Shown: positions 1-8,779 of the stretch, piece by piece
How positions within the stretch are numbered: position 1 is the stretch's first letter
How the letters are laid out: each line of letters opens with the position of its first letter
NCBI GenBank assembly: GCA_964473465.1
Contig: CAYYPE010000003.1
Location: forward strand, 186,001 to 250,000
Length of the DNA stretch: 64,000 bases
Direction: 5' to 3'
Origin: CALHRB01 sp964473465
GTDB taxonomy: Bacteria > Bacteroidota > Ignavibacteria > Kapaibacteriales > UBA2268
Translations under genes and position numbers: made by a program
The notes under the pieces: model-generated
Database searches by the model: none
What the model was told of the DNA's origin: nothing
Seen by the model: the letters and a program-made list of their open reading frames with translations, nothing else

Positions 1-311
1 TCGATTGCAAGTTTAACTATATTTTCAGGATCGAAATATATTGGATTTTTTGCAAAACTTGCACCACCAGAATGTTCCACGCCCTGATCTACCGGCAAAA
101 TTGATAAATATCCTGTGCCTGCCAATCTTCCTGTGTTGTAAAGCCATTGTAAATTACCAAGCACCCTGTTGTTTCTGTCGGATTGTGCGAATACCTGATC
201 AACGAAATCAGGCGATGGTAAAGTTAATTGCTCCTTTTTTATCTTGGGAGAATCAAAATTAAGCAGATAATCTGCTTTATCACCAAGAAGTTCTCGTATT
301 TTCTCAATCAT
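1..311 (-). CDS. fbaB: Class I fructose-bisphosphate aldolase (DhnA/FbaB type), 5' part only
   Basis: The first 103 codons of a gene that runs off the left edge of the window. Translation begins MIEKIRELLG and contains the stretch GYLSILPVDQGVEHSGG, which resembles the N-terminal strand of the archaeal/bacterial class I aldolase family (DhnA/FbaB). The family cleaves fructose-1,6-bisphosphate through a Schiff-base lysine, and that lysine would lie beyond the window. The start is supported by a GGAG ribosome binding site 6 bases before the ATG. It is divergent from the barrel protein at 500. The family call rests on the N-terminal pattern alone. Confidence 0.75.
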   Translation of the reverse strand, partial: MIEKIRELLGDKADYLLNFDSPKIKKEQLTLPSPDFVDQVFAQSDRNNRVLGNLQWLYNTGRLAGTGYLSILPVDQGVEHSGGASFAKNPIYFDPENIVKLAI

Positions 312-364
312 TAGTATCTCCTCATAATTATTTTAGAAAAGTAAAATTGTTTAAAATATTATTA

Positions 365-394
365 CAAAATTATTAATTAAATGGGAAAGATAAA
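365..394 (-). promoter_or_regulatory. Possible promoter for the aldolase gene
   Basis: On the minus strand TAATTTTG (372-365) fits the Bacteroidota -7 consensus TAnnTTTG, with a TTTA (394-391) 18 bases upstream in place of the usual TTTG. It lies about 55 bases before the ATG at 311. Such motifs are frequent by chance in AT-rich DNA, so this is a weak call. Confidence 0.3.
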
Positions 395-499
395 ATTCGG
401 GATTGAAAATTTAAAGTTTTTTAGTTTTTTTCTAAATGGTAAAGATTTTGCTATATTTTTGTTATATTATCAAATTATTTTTTAATTATTGGATTTGTT

Positions 500-1414
500 T
501 TGAATCAAATATTTGCAAAGGCTTATATCGCAATATCAATATTGATGTTAATCAATGTGTTTAATTTACAATCTCAAACAGAAGCATTCAATACAGGTGA
601 TATAAATTTGATAACCGGTTTTGGATTCAGATCTTCTGCAAGTTACTATGCAGCAAATGGAAATAACGTAATAGAGTTGATTGATACTAATCGAAAAGAA
701 AATAATATTTATACTTTTGATTTAAAACATTACATTTTTGATTTAGGTTTCAGATATGCCCTGACTGATGAATTACAGCTTCAATTTGATATTCCTTTAA
801 ATTATTCTACTTTGGATGAAATCTACCTTAAAGATACTAATGTTGCAAGCACATCTTATGGCAAAAGAACTATTAGAGCAGAATTATCATATTTTTTACC
901 TGAAAATTATAAGCTTAAGCTTCTCTATCATTTACTCAGAGGTAAGATAAACACATTTCTAATCGCTGGAATAAACATTCCTCCGGGTTTCAAGAATGGC
1001 AAACAAAATGATGGTGAATTACAATATTTTTTCTCATATCAATTCCCTTTTGGTATAACTTCCAATTTAATATTAAACGGCGATTGGATAGAAGCATCAT
1101 TGTATTATTATATTAGAACTGGTGACTTTTCTGATGAATTGAAAATCCACCTTGAAGGAGGATTTTCATCCGTTCCAGACACTAAACTTGTTGGTATGGT
1201 AGATTATATCTTAAATGTTGAAAAAATTGACCCGAATGGAATTTTTAATATCCGACAAAATCCTTTCAACGAAAATTCTTTATATCTCGGAGCAGAATTT
1301 TTTATAAAGCTACATAAAAAAATTGAAACCTCCATTTCTTATAATGTTAGTGTTCTGGGCAAAAATTCCTGGAGTTTTGGAATTTTTGGTTTAAAGGCTA
1401 ATTTCTTGCTCTAA
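500..1414 (+). CDS. Outer-membrane beta-barrel protein of unknown function
   Basis: A 304-residue protein with an N-terminal hydrophobic stretch (about residues 8-22) ending near LQSQTEA, which looks like a Sec signal peptide. It is followed by many alternating polar/aromatic segments typical of transmembrane beta strands, and the last residues (GIFGLKANFLL) end in a hydrophobic strand. This suggests an outer-membrane barrel, perhaps of a transporter-like type with residues 110-300 as repeated hairpins. No enzyme motif is visible. The start is TTG at 500, chosen because it keeps a basic residue before the hydrophobic core. The first internal ATG (residue 16) would cut the signal peptide in half. 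I do not recognise a named family. Confidence 0.65.
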   Translation: MNQIFAKAYIAISILMLINVFNLQSQTEAFNTGDINLITGFGFRSSASYYAANGNNVIELIDTNRKENNIYTFDLKHYIFDLGFRYALTDELQLQFDIPLNYSTLDEIYLKDTNVASTSYGKRTIRAELSYFLPENYKLKLLYHLLRGKINTFLIAGINIPPGFKNGKQNDGELQYFFSYQFPFGITSNLILNGDWIEASLYYYIRTGDFSDELKIHLEGGFSSVPDTKLVGMVDYILNVEKIDPNGIFNIRQNPFNENSLYLGAEFFIKLHKKIETSISYNVSVLGKNSWSFGIFGLKANFLL

Positions 1415-1543
1415 CTATAGATAATAATTCATATTAGCTAAAAATGAATTTATTTTAATTTTTTATTAATTGAAATTAATCAATAATAAACATATCTTGC
1501 ATGTCTTATAAAAATTTTAAGTTCAACTAAACAACAGGATTTT

Positions 1544-2332
1544 ATGATTGTATTGAAGAAGAGTATAAAAAAATACTATACAATGCTTGGTAAGAAAACA
1601 AAATTTCTGATATTACTTATCTTTTTGATTCAATTTTCTATATCAGATGGGACAAATTTATCTGCAAAAGACGAAAGTCTGGCTTTTCCGAAATTATCGT
1701 ATAATGACTCAGAAACATTATTTGATTTATCAAAATATTATTTTTATACTGAATCCGGAAAATCATCGTGGTATGGAAAGAAATTTCATAATCGTAAAAC
1801 AGCCAGCGGTGAAATATATAATATGTATGAATTTACTGCTGCACATAAATCTCTACCATTTGGAACTATCGTAAGGGTCAATAATTTAGAGAATGATAAA
1901 AGTTTTATCGTTAGAATCAACGACAGAGGTCCCTTTATTAAGTCCCGAATAATTGATTTATCCTATTCTTCGGCTCTTGAGACTAAATCAATGGGAACTC
2001 CTGCAGTGATAATCGAAGCATTAAAAGCTAATGATAATGAAATAATGGAGAAATTACCAAACACTGAATATTATTTCTGCTATTCCTTTAATTTACCACT
2101 GGTAACATTGCCCGAAGGCACATTGAAAAAATTGGCTTCTACTATTGATTTCGATGAATCAATAATTCTTTATAAACGGTTCACTGAACTTTATCCATCC
2201 AAAAAAATATATCTGGCTGTTGAATCCGATTATTTGGAACAAAAGAATTCAATGACATCCTATTATATTTGTTATTACGACCCATCTGATTTCAAACCAA
2301 ATCTACCAATCGCTGACAATTTAGTAAAATAA
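1544..2332 (+). CDS. rlpA: RlpA-like double-psi beta-barrel protein
   Basis: 262 residues with a basic N-terminus and hydrophobic core (about 21-34) as export signal. Residues 74-160 are an RlpA-like double-psi barrel: SSWYGKKFHNRKTASGE (74-90), HKSLPFGT, VRINDRGPF (123-131) and RIIDLS (135-140), which include the conserved Asp and His of the family. RlpA proteins act on or bind peptidoglycan in the cell envelope, and some are lytic transglycosylases on denuded glycan. The C-terminal 100 residues are not a SPOR domain and match nothing I know. The ATG at 1544 has an AGGA site just upstream. An internal Met14 would give a shorter, cleaner signal peptide. Confidence 0.85.
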   Translation: MIVLKKSIKKYYTMLGKKTKFLILLIFLIQFSISDGTNLSAKDESLAFPKLSYNDSETLFDLSKYYFYTESGKSSWYGKKFHNRKTASGEIYNMYEFTAAHKSLPFGTIVRVNNLENDKSFIVRINDRGPFIKSRIIDLSYSSALETKSMGTPAVIIEALKANDNEIMEKLPNTEYYFCYSFNLPLVTLPEGTLKKLASTIDFDESIILYKRFTELYPSKKIYLAVESDYLEQKNSMTSYYICYYDPSDFKPNLPIADNLVK

Positions 2333-2358
2333 GAAATTCATTTTAAAATTAGTTGAGA

Positions 2359-2382
2359 AATATTTCAATTATTTGAAATATT
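2359..2382. repeat. Perfect 10-bp inverted repeat between convergent rlpA and rluB
   Basis: AATATTTCAA at 2359-2368 and TTGAAATATT at 2373-2382 form a 10-base-pair stem with a TTAT loop. It sits between two convergent genes and touches the rluB stop codon (2381-2383). The stem is AT-rich and has no clear T-run on either side, so it may be a weak bidirectional terminator or a 3'-end stabiliser. Confidence 0.4.
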
Positions 2383-3184
2383 AAATCAAATTGGTGGTTT
2401 TTTTAAGGTGTATGATTTCCTCTCTGGTAAGACGGCGGTAATCGCCTCTTGCCAGGCCCGAGGCGGTAATCCCTGCAAAAGCTTTACGGTCGAGTTTTTT
2501 TACCATATAACCCAAGGATTCAAAAATTTTCTTTACCTCTCTGTTTTTTCCTTCTCTAAGAGTGATATAAACCTGTGTGTGATCTTCCGGAACAATAATT
2601 ACTTCGCATGGATTGCTTTCAAAATCGGGGGTTTTGATACCCTTTGAAATTTTTTCTGCATCGATCGTTTTTAGAGGTTTATCGAGACCGGCAAGATAAA
2701 CTCTTTCAATTTGATATTTTGGATGCATCAACCTATTAGCTAACTCACCATCGTTGGTTAAGATTAAAACACCAGTAGTATTTCTGTCAAGACGACCAAC
2801 GGAGAATAATCTGAACTTTGTTCTCACCAGATCCATAATGGTTTTTCTGTTTTTTTCATCTCTGACGGTTGAGATGGTATCTTTTGGCTTATTTAGAAGT
2901 ATGTATTCTAATTTCACGGATTGCTTAATGTAGTTTGAATCTACCTGCACTTTATCGCCGGGAAGCACTCTTCTTGATAAATTGGTCTCAATTACATTAT
3001 TAATTTTAACCCTTCCACTTTTAATTATTTCATCAGCTTGTCTGCGAGAGCAAAAACCTGAATCTGCAATAAATTTATTAAGTCTGACACCTGAAATTTT
3101 CTCTTTTTCAGAATTTTTATTTACTTTGGCTGAGCGATTATTTACTGTCTTTTTCACAACATTTTCCTGAGCTATGATTTTCAA
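2381..3184 (-). CDS. rluB: rRNA pseudouridine synthase, RsuA/RluB family
   Basis: 267 residues. A lysine-rich tail of about 32 residues precedes an S4 RNA-binding domain (33-80, VRLNKFIADSGFCSRRQADE). The RsuA/RluB catalytic domain follows, with the GRLDRNTTGVLILTNDG signature at 120-136. Asp123 is the expected catalytic aspartate, which isomerises uridine in rRNA. The family mixes 16S (RsuA) and 23S (RluB/E/F) enzymes; the long S4 form best fits RluB. Its start overlaps the end of the upstream membrane-protein gene by 47 bases. No later Met precedes the S4 domain, so translation is probably coupled to the end of the cbb3 operon. Confidence 0.9.
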   Translation of the reverse strand: MKIIAQENVVKKTVNNRSAKVNKNSEKEKISGVRLNKFIADSGFCSRRQADEIIKSGRVKINNVIETNLSRRVLPGDKVQVDSNYIKQSVKLEYILLNKPKDTISTVRDEKNRKTIMDLVRTKFRLFSVGRLDRNTTGVLILTNDGELANRLMHPKYQIERVYLAGLDKPLKTIDAEKISKGIKTPDFESNPCEVIIVPEDHTQVYITLREGKNREVKKIFESLGYMVKKLDRKAFAGITASGLARGDYRRLTREEIIHLKKTTNLI

Positions 3185-3887
3185 TTACCACGCTCTTTTT
3201 GACTTTAAGTGTGTCAGGCAAGCTTGGACTAATATATTTAATTCCAAGAGATAGACCTCTAAGAATAAGTATTATTGCAAGAATAGCAACACCTACGGGA
3301 ATAAGACGTGTTAATTTTCTCTTCAATTCGTTTGAGATGAATTTCTTAACGCTATAAACAAAAGCCATAATCGGGGTGGTCCCAACACCAAATAATGCCA
3401 TAAACAGGGCACTTTTTATGGTATCTGCTGTTCCAGCAAGAGATGTTGCTAATGCAATATAAACCAGACCGCAGGGAAGGAAACCGTTAAGAATTCCAAT
3501 GACAAACAATGAAGATTTTTTGGGATTGACTAAAAATTTTTGAAACAAGCCTGTAAAAAAGTCTGAAATCTGTTTTATGGGACCTAAGCTAAGAAAACTT
3601 GTTTTTGTTTTTTTGGGTATAATAAGATAGAGTAACAGTATAATTCCCATTATGAGCGAAAGTGTTTCCTGAAAACCCGCTAATTTTATTCCGGCACCTA
3701 TTGTTCCAGCTAATGCACCTAAGAATGTATAAGTTAATATTCTTCCAAAATTATAAAGAATATTATCAACAACTAATGTTAATTTTCCATAATTAGTATG
3801 GGGTATTGATAATGCTATTGGTCCACACATCCCCAGACAGTGAAGACTTCCGAATAATCCTAATATTAAACCTGCAAAAATTTCCAT
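3138..3887 (-). CDS. SafE/TauE-like membrane protein of the cbb3 assembly set
   Basis: 249 residues with about six hydrophobic segments. It belongs to the sulfite-exporter TauE/SafE-like (UreH/DsbD-type) family that commonly closes ccoGHIS clusters. LHCLGMCGP at residues 15-23 has two cysteines in the first membrane helix. GFLPCGLVYIALA in the middle carries another helix cysteine. This resembles the redox or metal-binding pairs of the DsbD superfamily, so a role in copper or thiol delivery to the oxidase is plausible but inferred. The C-terminus ends in a CCEKDSK tail with adjacent cysteines. It starts 17 bases after ccoH. Confidence 0.75.
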   Translation of the reverse strand: MEIFAGLILGLFGSLHCLGMCGPIALSIPHTNYGKLTLVVDNILYNFGRILTYTFLGALAGTIGAGIKLAGFQETLSLIMGIILLLYLIIPKKTKTSFLSLGPIKQISDFFTGLFQKFLVNPKKSSLFVIGILNGFLPCGLVYIALATSLAGTADTIKSALFMALFGVGTTPIMAFVYSVKKFISNELKRKLTRLIPVGVAILAIILILRGLSLGIKYISPSLPDTLKVKKSVVIENHSSGKCCEKDSK

Positions 3888-3904
3888 TGTTAATAAAAAA
3901 TAAA

Positions 3905-4360
3905 TTAATTATTTAGAATTTCTTCCTCAAAATAATAAGCTGTATCTTTCATAGTCCAATTAAACTTCAAAATCCAGATACCTTTTGCTTTTTTCGAAAT
4001 GTCAATGACTTGTATAGTGTCATTCGCAATATCAATTTTAACTTTAAAATCGAGATTTTTGTCTGATGGTCGATAAAAAATGATATCGCCTTTCATACCT
4101 TCTGATTTATATGATTTGGGAAAATCAATAAAGACAAAGCCATTTTTTGTTTGTATCTTAGGTTTTTCTTTTAAAAGAGCAAATCGTTTTGATTTGTCAA
4201 TTTGTTCCTGATATTTTAAATCTTTATCGTAATAATTGCTTTCGACTAAGTCGTATTTGATTGTAAGAGTGAACAGGATAAAAGCAATTAAAGACAAAAT
4301 GAATAAACCTAAAAAAATAGCAATTCCAGTTCCCCAATTCCATTTGATTTTTAAATTCAT
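3905..4360 (-). CDS. ccoH: cbb3 oxidase assembly protein CcoH/FixH
   Basis: 151 residues: one N-terminal transmembrane helix (about 12-35) followed by a periplasmic domain of roughly 110 residues. The helix exit has the FixH hallmark KYDLVESNYYDKDLKYQEQID. FixH/CcoH is a small single-span protein needed for maturation and stability of cbb3-type cytochrome oxidase. It lies 3 bases after ccoG and before the SafE-like gene, the normal order for a ccoGHIS locus. Confidence 0.9.
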   Translation of the reverse strand: MNLKIKWNWGTGIAIFLGLFILSLIAFILFTLTIKYDLVESNYYDKDLKYQEQIDKSKRFALLKEKPKIQTKNGFVFIDFPKSYKSEGMKGDIIFYRPSDKNLDFKVKIDIANDTIQVIDISKKAKGIWILKFNWTMKDTAYYFEEEILNN

Positions 4361-4363
4361 TAT

Positions 4364-5806
4364 TTAGTTTACCGGATTAAGAAAAGTTGTTTCAACTGAA
4401 TTAATAAACTTACCGTTCGAATATACACCTATTTTGATTTTATTGGAATATGGTTTCAATTGCTGTTTTGGAATTTTCATAAGCAAAGAAGTTTCGGTCA
4501 ATTTACCCGGCTTTACTATTAATTTTTCGGTTCCAATGATTTCTAAACTACCTTTAATATTTTCCAGTTTCAATTCAATTGGTATAGTCTCGTGAGTTTT
4601 GTTAAGCACCTTCATTGTGTAAAGGTTAACTATATTTCCATCAGGTAAACGCTGTGGAAGAGCACCCTGAGCCCTAAGGATATTGGTATCAATATTACTT
4701 CTGCTTGCTATCAGGGCTCCGACGACAGTTATCAGAAGAAGCAATAAAATTGTGTATAGAATAATCCTTGGAGTTAATTTGAATTTCTGATTATTGGTAA
4801 TTTGATTGAAAGATGCATATTTTATTAATTTCTTGGGTTTATTAATTTTAACCATAACTTCATCACAAGCATCAATACAAGCTGTGCAGTTGACGCACTC
4901 GAGTTGGGTGCCATTCCTGATATCTATTCCTGTTGGGCATACTCTTACGCAGTTTTTGCAATCAATGCAGTCTCCATAATTATCATTGCCATCTCTCAGT
5001 TTAAGCGGTTTTCGCTCTTCTCCTCTTTTGAAATCATAAGCTACCACAATTGTGTTGTTGTCTAAAAGCACTGATTGTAATCTTGCATAAGGGCAGACAA
5101 ATGTGCAGGCTTGTTCCCTGAACCATGCAAAAATAAAATAAAACAAGCCCGTAAAAGCAAGAATAGCAGTAAACTCACCCGGATGAGCCGCAGGAGTATC
5201 AGTGACAAGTTGATATAACCTGTCAATACCAATAATATATGTTAATAAAACATTTCCAATAAGGAATGAGATAAACAGAAAAATTGACTGTTTTAAAGTT
5301 TTTTTTAAGATTTTTTCTGCTGTCCAGGTAGCTTTTTTCAATTTGATTTGCTGATATGAATCTCCTTCAATCAAGTATTCAATTTTTCTGAAAACCATTT
5401 CGAGAAAAATTGTTTGGGGGCAAATCCATCCACAGAAAATTCTGCCATAAATTGCGGTGAAAAGAACTACAAACACAACAAAAGCTAAAAAACCAAGGGC
5501 AAAGATAAAGAAATCCTGTGGCCAGAAAATCAAGCCGAAAATAATAAATTTTCGATTAAATATATCAAAAAGAAGTAAAGGTTCCCCATTGACTTTAATG
5601 AATGGAGTAATAAATAAAAATGCAATTAAAAAGATGCTTACAATTATTCTTGCTCTGTGGAAATTACCCTTTGGCTTTTTTGGATGGAGCCAGATTCTTT
5701 TTCCTTTTTTATCAAGTATTCCAACTTTGTCTCTAAATGAGTCTCCTGTATCAGTAATTAAATCATCATGTATAATTTCACTTTCTGAATTAGCTATGTT
5801 ATCCAT
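4364..5806 (-). CDS. ccoG: Cytochrome c oxidase accessory protein CcoG (RdxA/FixG)
   Basis: 480 residues. Membrane helices at about 50-70, 90-115, 175-195, 210-230 and 350-370 enclose a ferredoxin-type domain with two 4Fe-4S motifs (CIDCKNCVRVCPTG and CVNCTACIDACD). Further conserved cysteines are in CGWICPQT and ACTFVCPYARLQ. The C-terminal 100 residues are a periplasmic Ig-like domain. CcoG is proposed to reduce copper(II) for delivery to the cbb3 oxidase. The gene starts 25 bases after ccoP. Confidence 0.93.
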   Translation of the reverse strand: MDNIANSESEIIHDDLITDTGDSFRDKVGILDKKGKRIWLHPKKPKGNFHRARIIVSIFLIAFLFITPFIKVNGEPLLLFDIFNRKFIIFGLIFWPQDFFIFALGFLAFVVFVVLFTAIYGRIFCGWICPQTIFLEMVFRKIEYLIEGDSYQQIKLKKATWTAEKILKKTLKQSIFLFISFLIGNVLLTYIIGIDRLYQLVTDTPAAHPGEFTAILAFTGLFYFIFAWFREQACTFVCPYARLQSVLLDNNTIVVAYDFKRGEERKPLKLRDGNDNYGDCIDCKNCVRVCPTGIDIRNGTQLECVNCTACIDACDEVMVKINKPKKLIKYASFNQITNNQKFKLTPRIILYTILLLLLITVVGALIASRSNIDTNILRAQGALPQRLPDGNIVNLYTMKVLNKTHETIPIELKLENIKGSLEIIGTEKLIVKPGKLTETSLLMKIPKQQLKPYSNKIKIGVYSNGKFINSVETTFLNPVN

Positions 5807-5831
5807 TTTTTGACTTCAAAATATTTTAAAA

Positions 5832-6443
5832 TTAGTTTTCAGCTTCAAGATTTCCCTGTGGTGCTTTTGCATTAGGAGGATTAGTTCCTCTTAAAGACTT
5901 TATATAGCTAACAAGTTTTATTATTTGTTCATTCGAAATGATATTTTTCCATGCAATCATACCTTTTTCAGGAACACCCTGATATATTATTTTTGCAATA
6001 TTTGATGGTGAGCCACCGTGAATCCAGTAATCATCGGTAAGGTTTGGTCCAATTGCACCAGCGCCTCCCTGAGCGTGACAGGACACACAATTTTTAATAA
6101 AAATCTCTTTAGCTTCGGATAAGACTGCTTCATCTTTCGTTATGGTGATATTATCAAAATTGAAGGTTGTTGTAGCTACGTTCATTCCAGCTTTATTTGC
6201 TTTAGCTTGCTGAATTTGCATAACATACTCATCTTCTGAGCTTGGTCCAAGTTTTGTAAAATGATAGTAAAACATATATACTACTGACCATGCAATAGTA
6301 AAGTAGAACAAATAGAGCCACCAGCGAGGCAAAGGATTATCATATTCTCTTATTCCATCATAGTTATGACCAGTCAGAACATCCTTTTTATCTTTCTGTG
6401 ACTGGTTTGATTGAAATTCTTCTATAATATTATTATCTGACAT
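5832..6443 (-). CDS. ccoP: cbb3 oxidase subunit III (CcoP), monoheme form
   Basis: A 203-residue protein from the ATG at 6443, which has a GGAGGAC site directly upstream. A longer in-frame start at 6464 lacks this. There is an N-terminal membrane helix (about 41-61, LPRWWLYLFYFT region), then a cytochrome c domain with a single CXXCH (CVSCH, 119-123) and a likely Met ligand in KGMIAW (about 152). Classical proteobacterial CcoP has two heme c groups; here only one motif is present. It passes electrons from soluble cytochrome c toward CcoO/CcoN. The start overlaps the ccoQ end by 11 bases. Confidence 0.9.
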   Translation of the reverse strand: MSDNNIIEEFQSNQSQKDKKDVLTGHNYDGIREYDNPLPRWWLYLFYFTIAWSVVYMFYYHFTKLGPSSEDEYVMQIQQAKANKAGMNVATTTFNFDNITITKDEAVLSEAKEIFIKNCVSCHAQGGAGAIGPNLTDDYWIHGGSPSNIAKIIYQGVPEKGMIAWKNIISNEQIIKLVSYIKSLRGTNPPNAKAPQGNLEAEN

Positions 6444-6627
6444 TTTGTCCTCCGAGAGTATCACTTTGTTGATTTTCTAATGGTAAATTTTTATAATATT
6501 CAATATCTTGTTTTTTAATTTTAAATGTATATATAACGATTAAAATGAAAGCAATCATAAATAAAATCATTATAACAATTGCGTAGATTCCATTTAATGG
6601 TGTATTTTTAAGTATTTCTTTGAACAT
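6433..6627 (-). CDS. ccoQ: CcoQ-like small cbb3 oxidase subunit
   Basis: 64 residues with one strong membrane helix (about 14-36) followed by a short charged tail. Size, topology and position between ccoNO and ccoP match CcoQ/FixQ, which stabilises the assembled cbb3 complex. Sequence conservation in this family is poor, so the call rests largely on context. It lies 10 bases after ccoNO and overlaps ccoP. Confidence 0.75.
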   Translation of the reverse strand: MFKEILKNTPLNGIYAIVIMILFMIAFILIVIYTFKIKKQDIEYYKNLPLENQQSDTLGGQNVR

Positions 6628-6637
6628 ATATATCTTT

Positions 6638-8776
6638 TTATTTTACTTTAATATCGGTTCCTAATCTTTGTAAATAAGCAATTAGAGCTATTATTTCTTT
6701 TTCAGAATTAGCATCGAATCCCGCAGATTTCAAATCTTGAGTAATGAATTCAGCCTGAGCTTTCAGATCTTTTAAAGCTCTGTTTTCATAATTTTTCGGA
6801 TATGGGACTCCGAGCATTTTCATAACCTCAATTTTCTTGGATAAAAGTGAAATGTCGTAATTGTCAGAATATAACCAAATGTATTTTGGCATTATAGATC
6901 CGGGAGAAACACTTTCTGGCTCCTTCATATGATTGAAGTGCCAGCCATTGGGATATTTCCCTCCAACACGATGTAGATCAGGACCTGTTCTCTTCGAGCC
7001 CCATTGAAATGGATGGTCATAAACATACTCACCGGATTTCGAGTATTCCCCATACCTTTCAGTTTCATATCTGAATGGTCTCACTAACTGAGAATGACAT
7101 GTATAGCAGCCTTCTCTAACATATATATCCCTGCCTAATAATTCAAGAGGAGAATATGGTTTAACATTCGAAATTGTTGGGACATTTGATTTAATAATAA
7201 TCATTGGTATAATTTCAACGGCACCCCCAATAACAACAACTATTATTGTAGCAATAAGAAAGGGTATGGGTTTTCTTTCCAGCCAACGATGGCGTTTTTC
7301 CCCTTTTGCATTATATTGAGGTGATAATGGGGGAGCTTCGGCAAGTTCGTTTTTCAGAAAACTTCCCTTAGTCATGGTTCTAATAATGTTGTAGAAAAAC
7401 ATTATAATGCCGGTTAAATACAAAAATCCACCAATTGATCTCAAGACATACATCGGAATGATTTTGGTAACTGTCTCCAAAAAGTTAGGATACTGCATCG
7501 CTCCTTCGGGAGTGAATTGCTGCCACATAAGGCCCTGAGTAATTCCAGCCCAATAAAGTGGAACAGCATATATAAGTATTCCAAGGAACCCAATCCAGAA
7601 ATGAGCATTAGCCATTTTTTTCGAGAATAGTTCAGTTCTGAAAATTCTCGGTATAAGCCAGTAAAATATTCCAAATGTTAAAAATCCATTCCAACCAAGG
7701 GCACCAACATGAGCATGAGTAATTGTCCAGTCAGTAAAGTGGGATAGGGCATTTACTGATTTTATTGACAGGATTGGTCCTTCGAGAGTTGACATACCGT
7801 AAGCTGTTACCGCAACAACCATAAATTTCAGGATTGGATCTTCCCTTACTTTATCCCAAGCACCTCTTAAAGTTAAAAGTCCATTAAGCATACCTCCCCA
7901 TGAAGGAGCAATAAGCATAATTGAAAAAACAGTTCCGAGCGATTGAGCCCAATCGGGTAGTGCTGAATATAATAAATGATGAGGTCCAGCCCAGATATAC
8001 AAAAACACGAGTGCCCAAAAATGTATAATTGATAAACGATAGGAATATACAGGTCTATCAGCGGCTTTCGGCATATAATAATACATTAATCCAAGATAGG
8101 GGGTAGTCAAAAAGAATGCAACTGCGTTATGTCCATACCACCATTGAACCAATGCATCCTGAACGCCGGCATAGACTGAATAACTTTTGAATAAGGATAC
8201 TGGTATTTCAAGGGAGTTAAATACATGCAATACAGTAACCGCAACCCATGAGGCGATATAAAACCATATAGCAACGTACATATGTCTTTCACGCCTTTTA
8301 ATTATGGTTGCAAACATATTTATTCCGAAAACTATCCAGACTATTGCAACAGCTATATCAAGAGGCCATTCCAGTTCGGCATATTCTTTACTTGTTGTTA
8401 TACCTAAAGGGTAGGTTATGGCTGCTCCAAGAATAATTAATTGCCAGCCCCAGAAATGTATATTACTCAGCAAATCACTGAACATTCTTGTTTTGCAGAG
8501 CCTTTGCAAGGAGTAATATACTCCGGCAAAGATACAATTACCAACAAAAGCAAATATTACTGCATTTGTGTGTAATGGTCTTAATCTCCCAAATGAAAGA
8601 AAAGGTAAACTAAGGCTTAAATCGGGATAATATAATTCAATGGCTATGATCAAGCCGACAAGCATCCCGATAATTCCAAAAATTACGGTTGCAAAAAAGA
8701 ATTTCAGAACAATCGCATTATCGTATTCAAATTTATCGAGTTGTGAATGTTCATATTGTGTATTTTCTGGTTCCAT
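6638..8776 (-). CDS. ccoNO: Fused cbb3-type cytochrome oxidase subunits I and II (CcoN-CcoO)
   Basis: 712 residues. Residues 1 to about 475 form the twelve-helix heme-copper subunit CcoN, with heme/copper histidines in RLRPLHTNAV, WWYGHNAVAFF, YIWAGPHHLLY and ITHAHVGALGWNGF. A linker and one membrane helix (about 500-525) lead into a CcoO-type cytochrome c domain with CYTCH at 557-561 and the family run GSKRTGPDLHRVGG. The product reduces oxygen to water at high affinity and pumps protons. Fusion of N and O is known in Bacteroidota and relatives. The reading frame is open throughout, so this is a true fusion. Confidence 0.96.
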   Translation of the reverse strand: MEPENTQYEHSQLDKFEYDNAIVLKFFFATVIFGIIGMLVGLIIAIELYYPDLSLSLPFLSFGRLRPLHTNAVIFAFVGNCIFAGVYYSLQRLCKTRMFSDLLSNIHFWGWQLIILGAAITYPLGITTSKEYAELEWPLDIAVAIVWIVFGINMFATIIKRRERHMYVAIWFYIASWVAVTVLHVFNSLEIPVSLFKSYSVYAGVQDALVQWWYGHNAVAFFLTTPYLGLMYYYMPKAADRPVYSYRLSIIHFWALVFLYIWAGPHHLLYSALPDWAQSLGTVFSIMLIAPSWGGMLNGLLTLRGAWDKVREDPILKFMVVAVTAYGMSTLEGPILSIKSVNALSHFTDWTITHAHVGALGWNGFLTFGIFYWLIPRIFRTELFSKKMANAHFWIGFLGILIYAVPLYWAGITQGLMWQQFTPEGAMQYPNFLETVTKIIPMYVLRSIGGFLYLTGIIMFFYNIIRTMTKGSFLKNELAEAPPLSPQYNAKGEKRHRWLERKPIPFLIATIIVVVIGGAVEIIPMIIIKSNVPTISNVKPYSPLELLGRDIYVREGCYTCHSQLVRPFRYETERYGEYSKSGEYVYDHPFQWGSKRTGPDLHRVGGKYPNGWHFNHMKEPESVSPGSIMPKYIWLYSDNYDISLLSKKIEVMKMLGVPYPKNYENRALKDLKAQAEFITQDLKSAGFDANSEKEIIALIAYLQRLGTDIKVK

Positions 8777-8779
8777 TCT

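Noticed and set aside
41..262. 73-codon plus-strand ORF at the left edge
   Set aside because: It is the antisense shadow of the aldolase gene, whose translation fits its family and has a ribosome binding site.
6638..8776. CcoN-CcoO fusion as a sequencing or assembly error
   Set aside because: The joined frame is continuous with a sensible linker, and such fusions are known in this phylum group.
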